Of a stretch of 9,721 nt of DNA, positions 1-6,760 are shown one piece after another. The notes beneath the pieces are model-generated. The model saw only the letters and a list, made by a program, of their open reading frames with translations. It did no database searches and had not been told where the DNA came from. Made by a program: the position numbers and the translations under genes. This stretch comes from Oscillospiraceae bacterium (lineage in GTDB: Bacteria; Bacillota; Clostridia; Oscillospirales; Oscillospiraceae): the NCBI GenBank assembly GCA_017399325.1, contig JAFQDY010000137.1, positions 1 to 9,721 of the forward strand. The letters run 5' to 3'. Positions within the stretch are counted from its first letter, which is position 1. Every line of letters starts with the position of its first letter.

Positions 1-1350
1 GGAATTCTTCTTGACCAATTCCACGAAGGAGTCGTTATTGGCATCACCTTCCTGCCACTGCTTCAGCAGAGCCTCGGCCTCGGTTTTTGCCTTTGCCTTC
101 TCGGTGTCGGAGTAAACCTTGTTGCCGCTGGAATCGGTGGTGCCGCCTTCAAAGGAAACAAGAATGTGGCGAACATTTGCCAAAAGACGCAGGTTATCAT
201 CCCGCTTCTGGAAGATAACAACATAATAACCGTTGGTTGTCTTGGTTTCCTTGCCGTCAGCATCGGTTGTGACACTTTCGTTTACGACCATACCGACCTC
301 ACCGGGTTGGCGGTCAGCACTTGCCAGCCAAGCCTTCAGGGTGTCGGTAGGAATGCTGGTGTAAGCCAGAGCGGTATTCTTTGTGGAGGCGGCATTTTTG
401 TTGTCCTTGTTGATCTCCAGGGCGGCAATTGCCTTGTCCAGTGCCTCTACATCAGCGCTGGCTGCCAGATCCTTGGCAATAGACTCTGCCTTTGCCAAGG
501 CGGTCGCGCGGTCTTCATCGGAGTAGGTGGTGTTGCCGTTTTCGTCCTTGGTGCCGCCGGCCAGATAACTGCTGGCGCTTACATAGTAACTGACATAATC
601 GAAGGTGCTGTAGTTATCAAACTTGTCCTTCTCGTACTCGTCGATTTGCTTTTCATCATATTTCAGTGCATCTTTGTTCTCATTGTAATATGCGCTTGCA
701 ATGGTGGAAATTTTGGAGTAGTTCAGATAGGATTCCACATCAGAGCCGTAACCGTAAACGGCACGCAAATACTGATCGGCATTTTTATAGCCGCTGTAGG
801 TAGCGTACAGTTCCAGCGTGGAACTGATGGCGTCAAGGGACTCCTGGTCGTCTTCGGACAATTTGAAGTTATCTGCCATTGCCTTGTTGTACAGGGCGTA
901 GTCACTCTTTATTTTTTCCAATGCGGTTTCCAGGAAGAGGTCTGCCCAGGTCTGCTTGGTTTCGTCATCATATACCTGTTCGTCAATGGGCTTGGTAATA
1001 TCCATACCCATCATGGAAGCGTACAAAGCCACGCTGTCGCCGTAGGCTTCCTGCCACTGGCTATAGGTGTTTCTTACCTCGTCCATTAAGTAGTAGTTCA
1101 CCTGAACACTGTTCAGTTCCTGGCCGCCCGCAACGGCTGCGATGGTGTTTCTGTCGATAATGCCGCTGTTGTTCACACCGCGGATCACCAAAACCGTGGC
1201 GGTGGTCAAAACCACAACAAGCATAAGAACAACAAATGTTACAGACATTGTACGAAGCTTCTTGGCCTCGGATTGTGCTTTCTTTTGTTTCTCCGACAAC
1301 TGGGCAGAAGCCTGTTCTTTGCGGAGTTTTTTCTTATCGGATGCGCTCAT
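1..1350 (-). CDS. Membrane-anchored parvulin-type peptidyl-prolyl isomerase (PrsA/SurA-like foldase), 3' end cut by window
   Basis: The minus strand is open from an ATG at 1350 to the window edge, giving 450 residues with no stop, so the C-terminus is missing. The start is preceded by GAGAGGA ten bases upstream. Residues 1-34 are charged and Lys-rich. Residues 35-56 form one hydrophobic helix with no lipobox cysteine after it, so the protein is probably a type II membrane protein with its bulk outside the cell, unlike lipoprotein PrsA. Residues 64-240 resemble the helical chaperone (SurA-N-like) part. Residues about 248-384 look like a parvulin fold without the usual His. A second parvulin domain starts at ANVRHILVSF (391-400), which has the canonical R-H-I-L strand. 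The family isomerises prolyl bonds and assists folding of exported proteins; the substrate is unknown. The gene has its own promoter and lies downstream of the 6S-like RNA terminator. The family call is firm, the exact orthology is not. Confidence 0.85.
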   Translation of the reverse strand, partial: MSASDKKKLRKEQASAQLSEKQKKAQSEAKKLRTMSVTFVVLMLVVVLTTATVLVIRGVNNSGIIDRNTIAAVAGGQELNSVQVNYYLMDEVRNTYSQWQEAYGDSVALYASMMGMDITKPIDEQVYDDETKQTWADLFLETALEKIKSDYALYNKAMADNFKLSEDDQESLDAISSTLELYATYSGYKNADQYLRAVYGYGSDVESYLNYSKISTIASAYYNENKDALKYDEKQIDEYEKDKFDNYSTFDYVSYYVSASSYLAGGTKDENGNTTYSDEDRATALAKAESIAKDLAASADVEALDKAIAALEINKDNKNAASTKNTALAYTSIPTDTLKAWLASADRQPGEVGMVVNESVTTDADGKETKTTNGYYVVIFQKRDDNLRLLANVRHILVSFEGGTTDSSGNKVYSDTEKAKAKTEAEALLKQWQEGDANNDSFVELVKKNS

Positions 1351-1360
1351 GATAATCAAG

Positions 1361-1367
1361 TCCTCTC
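1361..1367 (-). promoter_or_regulatory. Ribosome binding site of the foldase gene
   Basis: GAGAGGA on the minus strand lies ten bases before the ATG at 1350. It supports that start for a gene that is open to the window edge. The spacing is slightly long but acceptable. Confidence 0.6.
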
Positions 1368-1413
1368 ATATCTGGTGGATAATAATTGCGCCCAAATGGG
1401 CATAGATGTGGTT

Positions 1414-1442
1414 AGTATAACCGATTTGTCTGCAGGTTGCAA
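1414..1442 (-). promoter_or_regulatory. Sigma-A-type promoter of the foldase gene
   Basis: On the minus strand TTGCAA (1442-1437) is separated by 17 bases from TATACT (1419-1414). The expected transcript start is near 1407, leaving a leader of about 57 bases. That leader contains a tight GCCC/GGGC inverted repeat (around 1390-1401) and then the ribosome binding site. The -10 matches consensus at 5 of 6 positions and the -35 at 4 of 6. The rest of the stretch 1443-1503 is A/T-rich and shows nothing else I can support. Confidence 0.6.
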
Positions 1443-1503
1443 GAAAATTCTTTTCAATTATTGCGAAAAAACAAAAAAGTTTACATTTTCTATATATTTG
1501 CAC

Positions 1504-1533
1504 AAAAAAACATGGGGAGCAAAGCCCCCCATG
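1504..1533 (-). terminator. Rho-independent terminator after the 6S-like RNA
   Basis: On the minus strand a 10-bp stem, CATGGGGGGC paired with GCTCCCCATG (one G-U pair), closes a TTT loop at 1533-1511. It is followed directly by seven T residues (1510-1504). This is a textbook intrinsic terminator acting only on the minus strand, since no T run follows on the plus strand. It ends the DUF1292/6S-like transcript and separates it from the foldase gene. Confidence 0.92.
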
Positions 1534-1534
1534 C

Positions 1535-1735
1535 CAAACCCCGCGTTGGCCGCATGCGTCCGATTATGACCTGCACGATAAGGCAGGTGGGTTGCCGCTC
1601 CCGATTTTAGCTGCTCCCAACGTCCGCTACATGTCTAAGCATAAGCGGGAGGTCTGCAATCCAACCGGGAAGTCTAACATCCCTATTTAATGATGTGGGT
1701 CCAACAGGACACATTGCGCACCACGCAGGAGGATG
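1535..1735 (-). ncRNA. ssrS: Candidate 6S RNA (RNA polymerase-binding regulatory RNA)
   Basis: Between the DUF1292 stop and a strong terminator lies about 200 nt with no credible ORF that folds as one unit. A long closing helix pairs 1729-1707 with 1561-1539 with few bulges. Inside it, the 5' side carries a hairpin ACATC/GATGT (1696-1677) with a 10-nt A/U-rich loop. The 3' side carries ACCTGC/GCAGGT (1588-1569) with an 8-nt loop. A distal stem begins CCCGGTT/AATCGGG (1669-1663 with 1606-1600) and continues through CTCC/GGAG and CGCT/AGCG to an apical loop. A closing stem, open central bubble with side hairpin and terminal stem, at this length, is the hallmark of 6S RNA, which mimics an open promoter and sequesters sigma-A polymerase. 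Ends are estimated. The RNA lacks the conserved sequence signatures of RNase P that I know. The call rests on architecture, not on a covariance model. Confidence 0.7.
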
Positions 1736-1737
1736 GA

Positions 1738-2022
1738 TCAATCCTCGTCGTCCTCTTCCTCGTAGAGTTGCTCCATGATCAGGTTGTAGACAGTCTCCAG
1801 TTCCTGCTCGTCTTCAACAGCGCAGAGAATGGGTTCATCCTCGTCTTCTTCCACAGATTTGAGGATGCTGACTTCCAGATCTTCCGCTTCTTCAGCGCCT
1901 GCAATGGTAACGGCCAGATAGGTCGCGCCGTTATAATCGAGGGTGGTGAGCACTTCCAGTTCAAATTCCGCGCCATCCTCATCCACGATGGTAATAAAAT
2001 CAGAGCCGTATTGTTCAGACAT
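1738..2022 (-). CDS. DUF1292 (YrzB-like) small acidic protein
   Basis: This 94-residue protein starts at the ATG at 2022 with GGAGG (minus strand, around 2032-2036) ten bases upstream. The sequence follows the DUF1292 pattern: a short N-terminus, then I-T-I-V-D-E-D-G-A-E-F-E-L-E-V-L, a Y-x-G-x-x-Y-L-A-V region and a strongly acidic C-terminal tail rich in Glu and Asp. Family length is typically about 90-100 residues, so it is complete. DUF1292 members are widespread in Firmicutes, often near ruvX and alaS, and have no established biochemical role; none is claimed here. It has its own promoter and is followed within a few bases by the 6S-like RNA, which suggests a shared transcript. A long plus-strand reading frame covering it is a shadow. 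Confidence 0.88.
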   Translation of the reverse strand: MSEQYGSDFITIVDEDGAEFELEVLTTLDYNGATYLAVTIAGAEEAEDLEVSILKSVEEDEDEPILCAVEDEQELETVYNLIMEQLYEEEDDED

Positions 2023-2055
2023 ATTTGTGATACCTCCAAAGTGTTTTGTAGGTAT

Positions 2056-2084
2056 ATTCTAACTGTTAGACGCAGGAAAATCAA
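2056..2084 (-). promoter_or_regulatory. Sigma-A-type promoter of the DUF1292 gene (and probably the 6S-like RNA)
   Basis: On the minus strand TTGATT (2084-2079) is spaced by exactly 17 bases from TAGAAT (2061-2056). The expected transcript start is near 2049, about 27 bases before the ATG, leaving room for the GGAGG site. No convincing -35/-10 pair is visible just upstream of the RNA at 1735, so this promoter may serve both. Confidence 0.65.
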
Positions 2085-2158
2085 GTAGAATCGTGCGCCA
2101 ATATCAGCATTCCCGCGTCTATATTTTTTATGTAAGGAAATCTTCATAAAAACAATTT

Positions 2159-2186
2159 TTGCCGGAAGTGGGCATACTGCTATAAA
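2159..2186 (+). promoter_or_regulatory. Possible upstream promoter of the penicillin-binding protein operon
   Basis: TTGCCG (2159-2164) lies 16 bases before TATAAA (2181-2186), which is preceded by TGC, an extended -10. It would be a second, weaker start about 50 bases upstream of the main candidate. The region is A/T-rich, so a chance match is possible. Confidence 0.35.
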
Positions 2187-2212
2187 TAAAAGATTATTTA
2201 CAAATTAGGTCT

Positions 2213-2240
2213 TTTACTTTGGCGCTTTATATGCTATAAT
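2213..2240 (+). promoter_or_regulatory. Main promoter of the penicillin-binding protein operon, extended -10
   Basis: TTTACT (2213-2218) is spaced by 16 bases from a perfect TATAAT (2235-2240), itself preceded by TGC (2232-2234) as in extended -10 promoters. Transcription would start near 2247, giving a leader of about 77 bases. The leader contains a small inverted repeat, GGTAT/ATACC (2253-2268). The promoter diverges from the DUF1292 promoter across roughly 130 bases. Confidence 0.75.
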
Positions 2241-2311
2241 GATATGGATAGAGGTATGCCTATATACCGATTGCTTAAAAATAAACCATGTGGGCGATAT
2301 GCCGGTACGAT

Positions 2312-2316
2312 GGAGG
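2312..2316 (+). promoter_or_regulatory. Ribosome binding site fixing the penicillin-binding protein start
   Basis: GGAGG lies seven bases before the ATG at 2324. An earlier in-frame ATG at 2288 has no such site and would add 12 residues unlike the usual N-terminus, so 2324 is preferred. Confidence 0.8.
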
Positions 2317-2323
2317 TTATACA

Positions 2324-4975
2324 ATGCTTGATAAACTGAATGAATGGTTCGACCGCCTGCGGGAGATCTGGAATAACGAAAAATTCCGCAAATATTTGCG
2401 TCGTACTTTGTCGGCCGCCACCTCTGTTTTTAAGGTCACGGCAGGCGCGTTGATCACGGTCGTGCTGATCGGCGTTGTGTGCGCGTTTGTGTTCCTGGGA
2501 GTCCTGGGCGATTATTTACAGGAAGATGTTCTGCCTATGGCAGGTCTCAATATCGAAGATGTGGAAATGGAACAAAGTTCCACTATGTACTACCTGGATG
2601 AAAACGGCGATATTCAGGTCTACCAGCAGATTCACGCCACTACCAGCAGCAAGTGGGCAGACCTTGAGGATATTCCCAAGGATTTGATCCACGCCGCGGT
2701 CGCTATCGAGGACCACCGTTTCTATACCCACCAGGGCGTTGACTGGATCACCACCATCAAGGCCTGTGCCAGAATGTTCTTTGGCGATGACTCTGTTGGC
2801 GGTTCCAGTATTACCCAGCAACTTATCAAGAATCTGCTTTTGTTTGAAGATGAAACGGCTGACGATGTTACCGTTCAAAGAAAAGTGCTTGAAATTTTCC
2901 GTGCCATACAACTGGAAAAGAAATACCACAAAGATACCATTATGGAAATGTATCTGAACTGTATCTATCTGGGTCAGGGCTGCCGCGGTGTGCGAAGCGC
3001 TGCAGAGACATATTTCGGTAAGGAACTGGAATTGCTGACAACGGCCGAATGCGCCAGTTTGATCAGCATTACCAACTCTCCCACTTATTATGATCCCTAT
3101 CAGAACTTTGAAAACAACAAAGAGCGAAAAGAAAATGTCCTGTGGGCGATGCGGGAGTATGGCTGGCTCACCGACGAGGAGTATCAGGCTGCCATCGAAC
3201 AGGAACTGGTGCTGAAAGCCGGCGTTGCCAATGAAGACCGTCTGGTCAGTTGCGATAACGAAGAATGCGACTACCGGGATCTGGCAAAGACCTACACCAC
3301 CAAGGATAATGTAACCTATTATTGCCCCAAGTGCGGAACGAAGACTTCTGTTACCAAGGATAATTCCCAGAATGTGTATTCCTACTACGGTGATACGGTT
3401 ATTGAGGATGTTGCAAAAGCGTTGGCCGAGAAGGCCGGTTTCCAATGGAACTCCAGCACCCGCGAGATGATGATGCAGCAGTTGCAGAAAGCCGGTTATC
3501 ACATCTATACCACCATTGATACCCGGGTGCAGAATCAAGTGGATGAGATATACACCAACCTGAGCAAAATTCCCGATACCCGTGGCGGTCAGCAGTTGCA
3601 ATCTGCTATCGTTGTGATCGACAACCGCACTGGCGATATCGTGGCGATGGCCGGTGGCGTAGGCGACAAGACGATCCACGACCAATGGAACCGGGCGACG
3701 GACTCCGAATTGCAATCCGGTTCTTCCATCAAGCCGCTGACGGTTTATGCCCCAGCCTTTGAGTCAGGCGCCATTACCCCTGCGACGGTTATTAAAGATT
3801 TGCCCCTTTCTTACAGCGCTGACGGCCCTTATCCGCTGAATGATACCAGAACCTACGCCTATGCCCGTACCATTAACCGGGCCATCGTCCGCTCTGTTAA
3901 CGCGGCTGCTGCCAATGTGGTCAGCAAGTCCGGTGAGAACTACGCCTATAAGTTCGCAACAGAAAGATTCCGCCTGTCCACATTTGTGGAAGAGTATGTG
4001 GATGCTGACGGCATGGTGCATACCGATATCGGTATCGGCCCTCTGGCATTGGGCGCGCAAACATTTGGCGTTACTGTGCGGGATATGGCCAGCGCCTTTG
4101 CCACATTTGCCAATGAGGGTATGTACCGCAGCGGCAGAACCTTCACAAAGGTATACGACAGCAATGGCGAACTGATTCTGGACAATACCCAGGAAAAAGA
4201 ACAGATCCTCAGCAAGAAGACTGTGGACTATATGAACTACTGTCTGACCGATGCCACCAACGAAGGTACCGGTACTGAGGCAAACCTCTACTATTCCCAC
4301 GGCATTACCACCGCAGGTAAGACAGGTACGACAGGAAGCAATAAAGACCGTTGGTACTGTGGCTTTACCGGTTACTATACCGCTGCGATCTGGTGCGGTT
4401 ATGACGATCCGGAACCGATCTATTGCTACAATGTCAACAATCCCGCGGCTTACCTGTTCAAGCAGGTTATGGGACCTTTGCACGAGGGTAAGACCGACAT
4501 TCTTCTGTACAGTCAGAAGAAGATGCAGTCCGTAACCATCTGTCTGAGTTCCGGTAAGATCGCAACAGATGCTTGCACCAATGATATTCGTCTGGTAAGT
4601 CCTTTGAATCCCAGCGATTTTATCGTTACGAGCAAAACTGCGGTTTACCCGGAGGATATGCCCACAGAGACCTGTGATAAACACGTATCGGTGGACTATT
4701 GTTCCGGTGGCGGTGTGGCTACTCAGGCCTGTTTAGATGCGGCAAAGACAAACAGTTCTGTTAAGATCACCAAGAAAAGCCTAGTAAAACTGACACAAAA
4801 AGATATTGATGAGATCGCAAAGGCAGCGCCTTACAAATTGCTCTCGGACTATACCCGCAATGATTATGTATATCAGGTCAATGAAGATGGTACTGATGCC
4901 CGATTCAGAGGTATCCGGAACGATTTGCGGCAGAGCGTATCTGCGCCCTATAAGGTTTGCCCCACCCATAATTAA
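2324..4975 (+). CDS. Class A (bifunctional) penicillin-binding protein, PBP1A type
   Basis: This 883-residue membrane enzyme polymerises lipid II glycan strands and cross-links peptidoglycan outside the cell. Residues 1-35 are basic and cytoplasmic; about 36-62 is the membrane anchor. The GT51 transglycosylase shows EDHRFYTHQG (129-138, catalytic Glu129), GSSITQQ (160-166) and RKVLE (186-190, second Glu190). The transpeptidase shows SSIK (467-470, nucleophile Ser467), SVN (524-526) and KTGT (666-669), so both activities look intact. Between them, residues 310-337 hold CX4C and CX2C pairs 18 residues apart, resembling a zinc ribbon. The C-terminal tail carries two copies of a C-x-S-G-type/C-x-x-H module (740-787 and 793-882). 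The start is the ATG at 2324. It is first in a likely operon; the methyltransferase follows after 36 bases with no terminator. A class C or monofunctional enzyme is excluded by the paired domains. Confidence 0.95.
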   Translation: MLDKLNEWFDRLREIWNNEKFRKYLRRTLSAATSVFKVTAGALITVVLIGVVCAFVFLGVLGDYLQEDVLPMAGLNIEDVEMEQSSTMYYLDENGDIQVYQQIHATTSSKWADLEDIPKDLIHAAVAIEDHRFYTHQGVDWITTIKACARMFFGDDSVGGSSITQQLIKNLLLFEDETADDVTVQRKVLEIFRAIQLEKKYHKDTIMEMYLNCIYLGQGCRGVRSAAETYFGKELELLTTAECASLISITNSPTYYDPYQNFENNKERKENVLWAMREYGWLTDEEYQAAIEQELVLKAGVANEDRLVSCDNEECDYRDLAKTYTTKDNVTYYCPKCGTKTSVTKDNSQNVYSYYGDTVIEDVAKALAEKAGFQWNSSTREMMMQQLQKAGYHIYTTIDTRVQNQVDEIYTNLSKIPDTRGGQQLQSAIVVIDNRTGDIVAMAGGVGDKTIHDQWNRATDSELQSGSSIKPLTVYAPAFESGAITPATVIKDLPLSYSADGPYPLNDTRTYAYARTINRAIVRSVNAAAANVVSKSGENYAYKFATERFRLSTFVEEYVDADGMVHTDIGIGPLALGAQTFGVTVRDMASAFATFANEGMYRSGRTFTKVYDSNGELILDNTQEKEQILSKKTVDYMNYCLTDATNEGTGTEANLYYSHGITTAGKTGTTGSNKDRWYCGFTGYYTAAIWCGYDDPEPIYCYNVNNPAAYLFKQVMGPLHEGKTDILLYSQKKMQSVTICLSSGKIATDACTNDIRLVSPLNPSDFIVTSKTAVYPEDMPTETCDKHVSVDYCSGGGVATQACLDAAKTNSSVKITKKSLVKLTQKDIDEIAKAAPYKLLSDYTRNDYVYQVNEDGTDARFRGIRNDLRQSVSAPYKVCPTHN

Positions 4976-5011
4976 CCGGCCGCGATCTGCCGGAATATTA
5001 AGGAGAGACAG

Positions 5012-5878
5012 ATGATTTGGATTTCCGATGAATGGAAAGATTATGAAGTTTTGGACACATCCTGCGGTGAACGTTTGGAGCGCTGGGGTAAGTATATCCT
5101 TGTGCGTCCTGATCCCCAGGTTATTTGGAATACGCCCCATCAAGACCCGGCGTGGAAGCGGTATGATGCCCGCTATGTCCGTTCTTCAACAGGCGGCGGT
5201 CATTGGACCGACAATAAATTGCCTGAACGCTGGCAGATCCGCTATAAAGACTATCTGACATTTAATGTAAAACCCATGAATTTTAAGCACACGGGCGTGT
5301 TCCCCGAACAGGCGGCTAACTGGGACTTTATCCGGGATAAGATCGCCTCTGCGGGCCGCCCCACAAGAGTGCTGAACCTGTTTGCCTATTCCGGCGGCGC
5401 TACACTGGCAGCCGCTGCAGGCGGAGCAGAAGTGTTCCATGTGGACGCATCAAAGGGCATGGTAGCGTGGGCAAAGGAAAATGCGGTCGCATCCGGTCTT
5501 TCAGACTGCCCGATCCATTGGATCGTAGACGACTGTGCAAAGTTTATCCAGCGGGAGATCCGTCGCGGCCGCCGTTATGACGGCATTATTATGGACCCGC
5601 CCAGTTACGGCCGGGGCCCAAGCGGTGAAATATGGAAGATGGAAACCAGTTTCTATCCTTTCTTGCTGGAAGTGGGCAAACTGCTCACCGATAATCCCTT
5701 GTTTGTGATCATCAATTCTTATACCACCGGTCTTGCGCCCTCTGCAGTCGGTTATGCGTCGGATGTGGTATTCGGCGCCACCCACGGAGGCAGTACTGCA
5801 GTAGGTGAATTGGGCCTGCCGGTGCATTCTACCGGTTTGATGTTGCCTTGCGGATCCACAGGCCGCTGGACACCGTGA
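5012..5878 (+). CDS. Class I SAM-dependent methyltransferase, RlmI/RlmK-like (COG1092 type), probable rRNA methylase
   Basis: The protein has 288 residues, with AGGAGAG just upstream of the ATG. The Rossmann methyltransferase core is clear: motif I LNLFAYSGGA (121-130) binds S-adenosylmethionine, Asp145 in the next strand should contact its ribose, an acidic DD lies at 173-174, and DPPSY (195-199) is the catalytic motif IV. The C-terminus has GELGLP and LPCG-x-x-GRW conserved-looking blocks. The family contains 23S rRNA methylases (RlmI, m5C1962; RlmK, m7G2069). The N-terminal PUA RNA-binding domain of RlmI is absent. At the position where RlmI has its S-C-S nucleophile motif this protein reads N-S-Y (235-237), so m5C chemistry is doubtful and the target base is unknown. 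It lies between the penicillin-binding protein and ecfA1, 14 bases from the latter. Confidence 0.8.
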   Translation: MIWISDEWKDYEVLDTSCGERLERWGKYILVRPDPQVIWNTPHQDPAWKRYDARYVRSSTGGGHWTDNKLPERWQIRYKDYLTFNVKPMNFKHTGVFPEQAANWDFIRDKIASAGRPTRVLNLFAYSGGATLAAAAGGAEVFHVDASKGMVAWAKENAVASGLSDCPIHWIVDDCAKFIQREIRRGRRYDGIIMDPPSYGRGPSGEIWKMETSFYPFLLEVGKLLTDNPLFVIINSYTTGLAPSAVGYASDVVFGATHGGSTAVGELGLPVHSTGLMLPCGSTGRWTP

Positions 5879-5892
5879 TTGGGAGGTGCTGA

Positions 5893-6741
5893 ATGAGCAC
5901 TGCAATTTCTGTCGAACATTTGGCATACAGTTATCCGGGCGTGGAAGACACGCCCGGCGTTGCCGTATTTGAGGATTTGAACTTAACCATCGAAAGCGGA
6001 ACATTTGTGGCCGTATTGGGCAGTAACGGGTGTGGAAAATCCACATTGGCCAAACATTTCAACAGTATTTTGCTGCCTTGCGGCGGTAAGGTGTATGTGG
6101 GCGGTATGGACACATCCGACCCGGATAAGTTGATTTCAGTTCGCAAAACCGTTGGTATGGTGTTCCAAAACCCCGACAATCAGATCGTCGCCAATGTTGT
6201 GGAAGAGGATGTGGCGTTCGGCCCGGAAAATCTGGGCATTGCCGCGCCTGCTATCCGCCAGCGGGTAGATAATGCGCTGAAACAGGTGGGTATGTATGAG
6301 TACCGTAATCACGCGCCCCATTTGCTCTCCGGAGGACAAAAGCAACGGGTGGCAATTGCGGGTGTGATCGCTATGGAACCCAAATGTATCGTTTTGGACG
6401 AACCCACCGCAATGCTTGACCCCAAAGGCCGCCGGGAAGTGATGGAGACCATTCAGCGGCTCAACTGTGAGAAGAACATTACGGTCGTTCTCATTACTCA
6501 CCATATGGATGAGGCCGCAAAGGCCCAGCGCGTGGTGGTGCTTCACAAGGGATGTGTTTGTCTGGACGGAACGCCCAAACAGGTGTTCTCCCAAGTGGAA
6601 ACACTGCATAAAATCGGCCTTGCTGCTCCCGAGACTGTGGAATTGTGCCACTGCTTGAACGAACAAGGCTTTACACTTTCTTTGGACAATTTAGACGCAG
6701 AAGAATGTGCGCAGGCACTTTACGAGGTATTAAAGGCTTGA
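5893..6741 (+). CDS. ecfA1: ECF transporter ATPase A1
   Basis: This 282-residue ABC ATPase is one of two that energise energy-coupling-factor transporters, which import vitamins and metal ions through exchangeable S components. The Walker A is GSNGCGKST (43-51), the Q-loop FQNPDNQ (91-97), the signature LSGGQ (145-149), Walker B CIVLDEP (165-171, catalytic Glu170) and the switch His203. FQNPDNQ followed by EEDVAFGPENLG is typical of EcfA1. GGGAGG lies six bases before the ATG. It sits 14 bases after the methyltransferase and 19 before ecfA2. All catalytic residues are present, so it should be active as a heterodimer with EcfA2 on the cytoplasmic face of EcfT. Confidence 0.95.
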   Translation: MSTAISVEHLAYSYPGVEDTPGVAVFEDLNLTIESGTFVAVLGSNGCGKSTLAKHFNSILLPCGGKVYVGGMDTSDPDKLISVRKTVGMVFQNPDNQIVANVVEEDVAFGPENLGIAAPAIRQRVDNALKQVGMYEYRNHAPHLLSGGQKQRVAIAGVIAMEPKCIVLDEPTAMLDPKGRREVMETIQRLNCEKNITVVLITHHMDEAAKAQRVVVLHKGCVCLDGTPKQVFSQVETLHKIGLAAPETVELCHCLNEQGFTLSLDNLDAEECAQALYEVLKA

Positions 6742-6746
6742 CCCAC

Positions 6747-6752
6747 AGGAGG
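6747..6752 (+). promoter_or_regulatory. Ribosome binding site fixing a TTG start of ecfA2
   Basis: A perfect AGGAGG lies eight bases before the TTG at 6761. The first in-frame ATG comes only after the Walker A motif, so TTG must be the start. Confidence 0.85.
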
Positions 6753-6760
6753 ATAGAAAA

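Noticed and set aside
166..1089. Plus-strand 307-codon open frame with hydrophobic translation
   Set aside because: It is antisense to the foldase gene, whose parvulin motif, membrane anchor and ribosome binding site are clear; the hydrophobic translation is what an antisense of a polar protein gives.
1690..2088. Plus-strand 132-codon open frame across the DUF1292 gene and the structured RNA
   Set aside because: Antisense to a recognisable DUF1292 protein and to the folded RNA; no supporting start signal.
2288..2323. Longer PBP start at the ATG at 2288
   Set aside because: No ribosome binding site precedes it, whereas GGAGG is well placed for the ATG at 2324.
2516..3715. Minus-strand 399-codon open frame
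   Set aside because: Shadow of the penicillin-binding protein; its translation matches no family I recognise and it has no ribosome binding site or promoter.
3764..4684. Minus-strand 306-codon open frame
   Set aside because: Also antisense to the transpeptidase part of the penicillin-binding protein, which has all catalytic motifs in the plus frame.
4976..4993. Inverted repeat CCGGC/GCCGG just after the PBP stop as a possible terminator
   Set aside because: Only five base pairs and no T run follows; the methyltransferase ribosome binding site begins a few bases later, so read-through is likelier.
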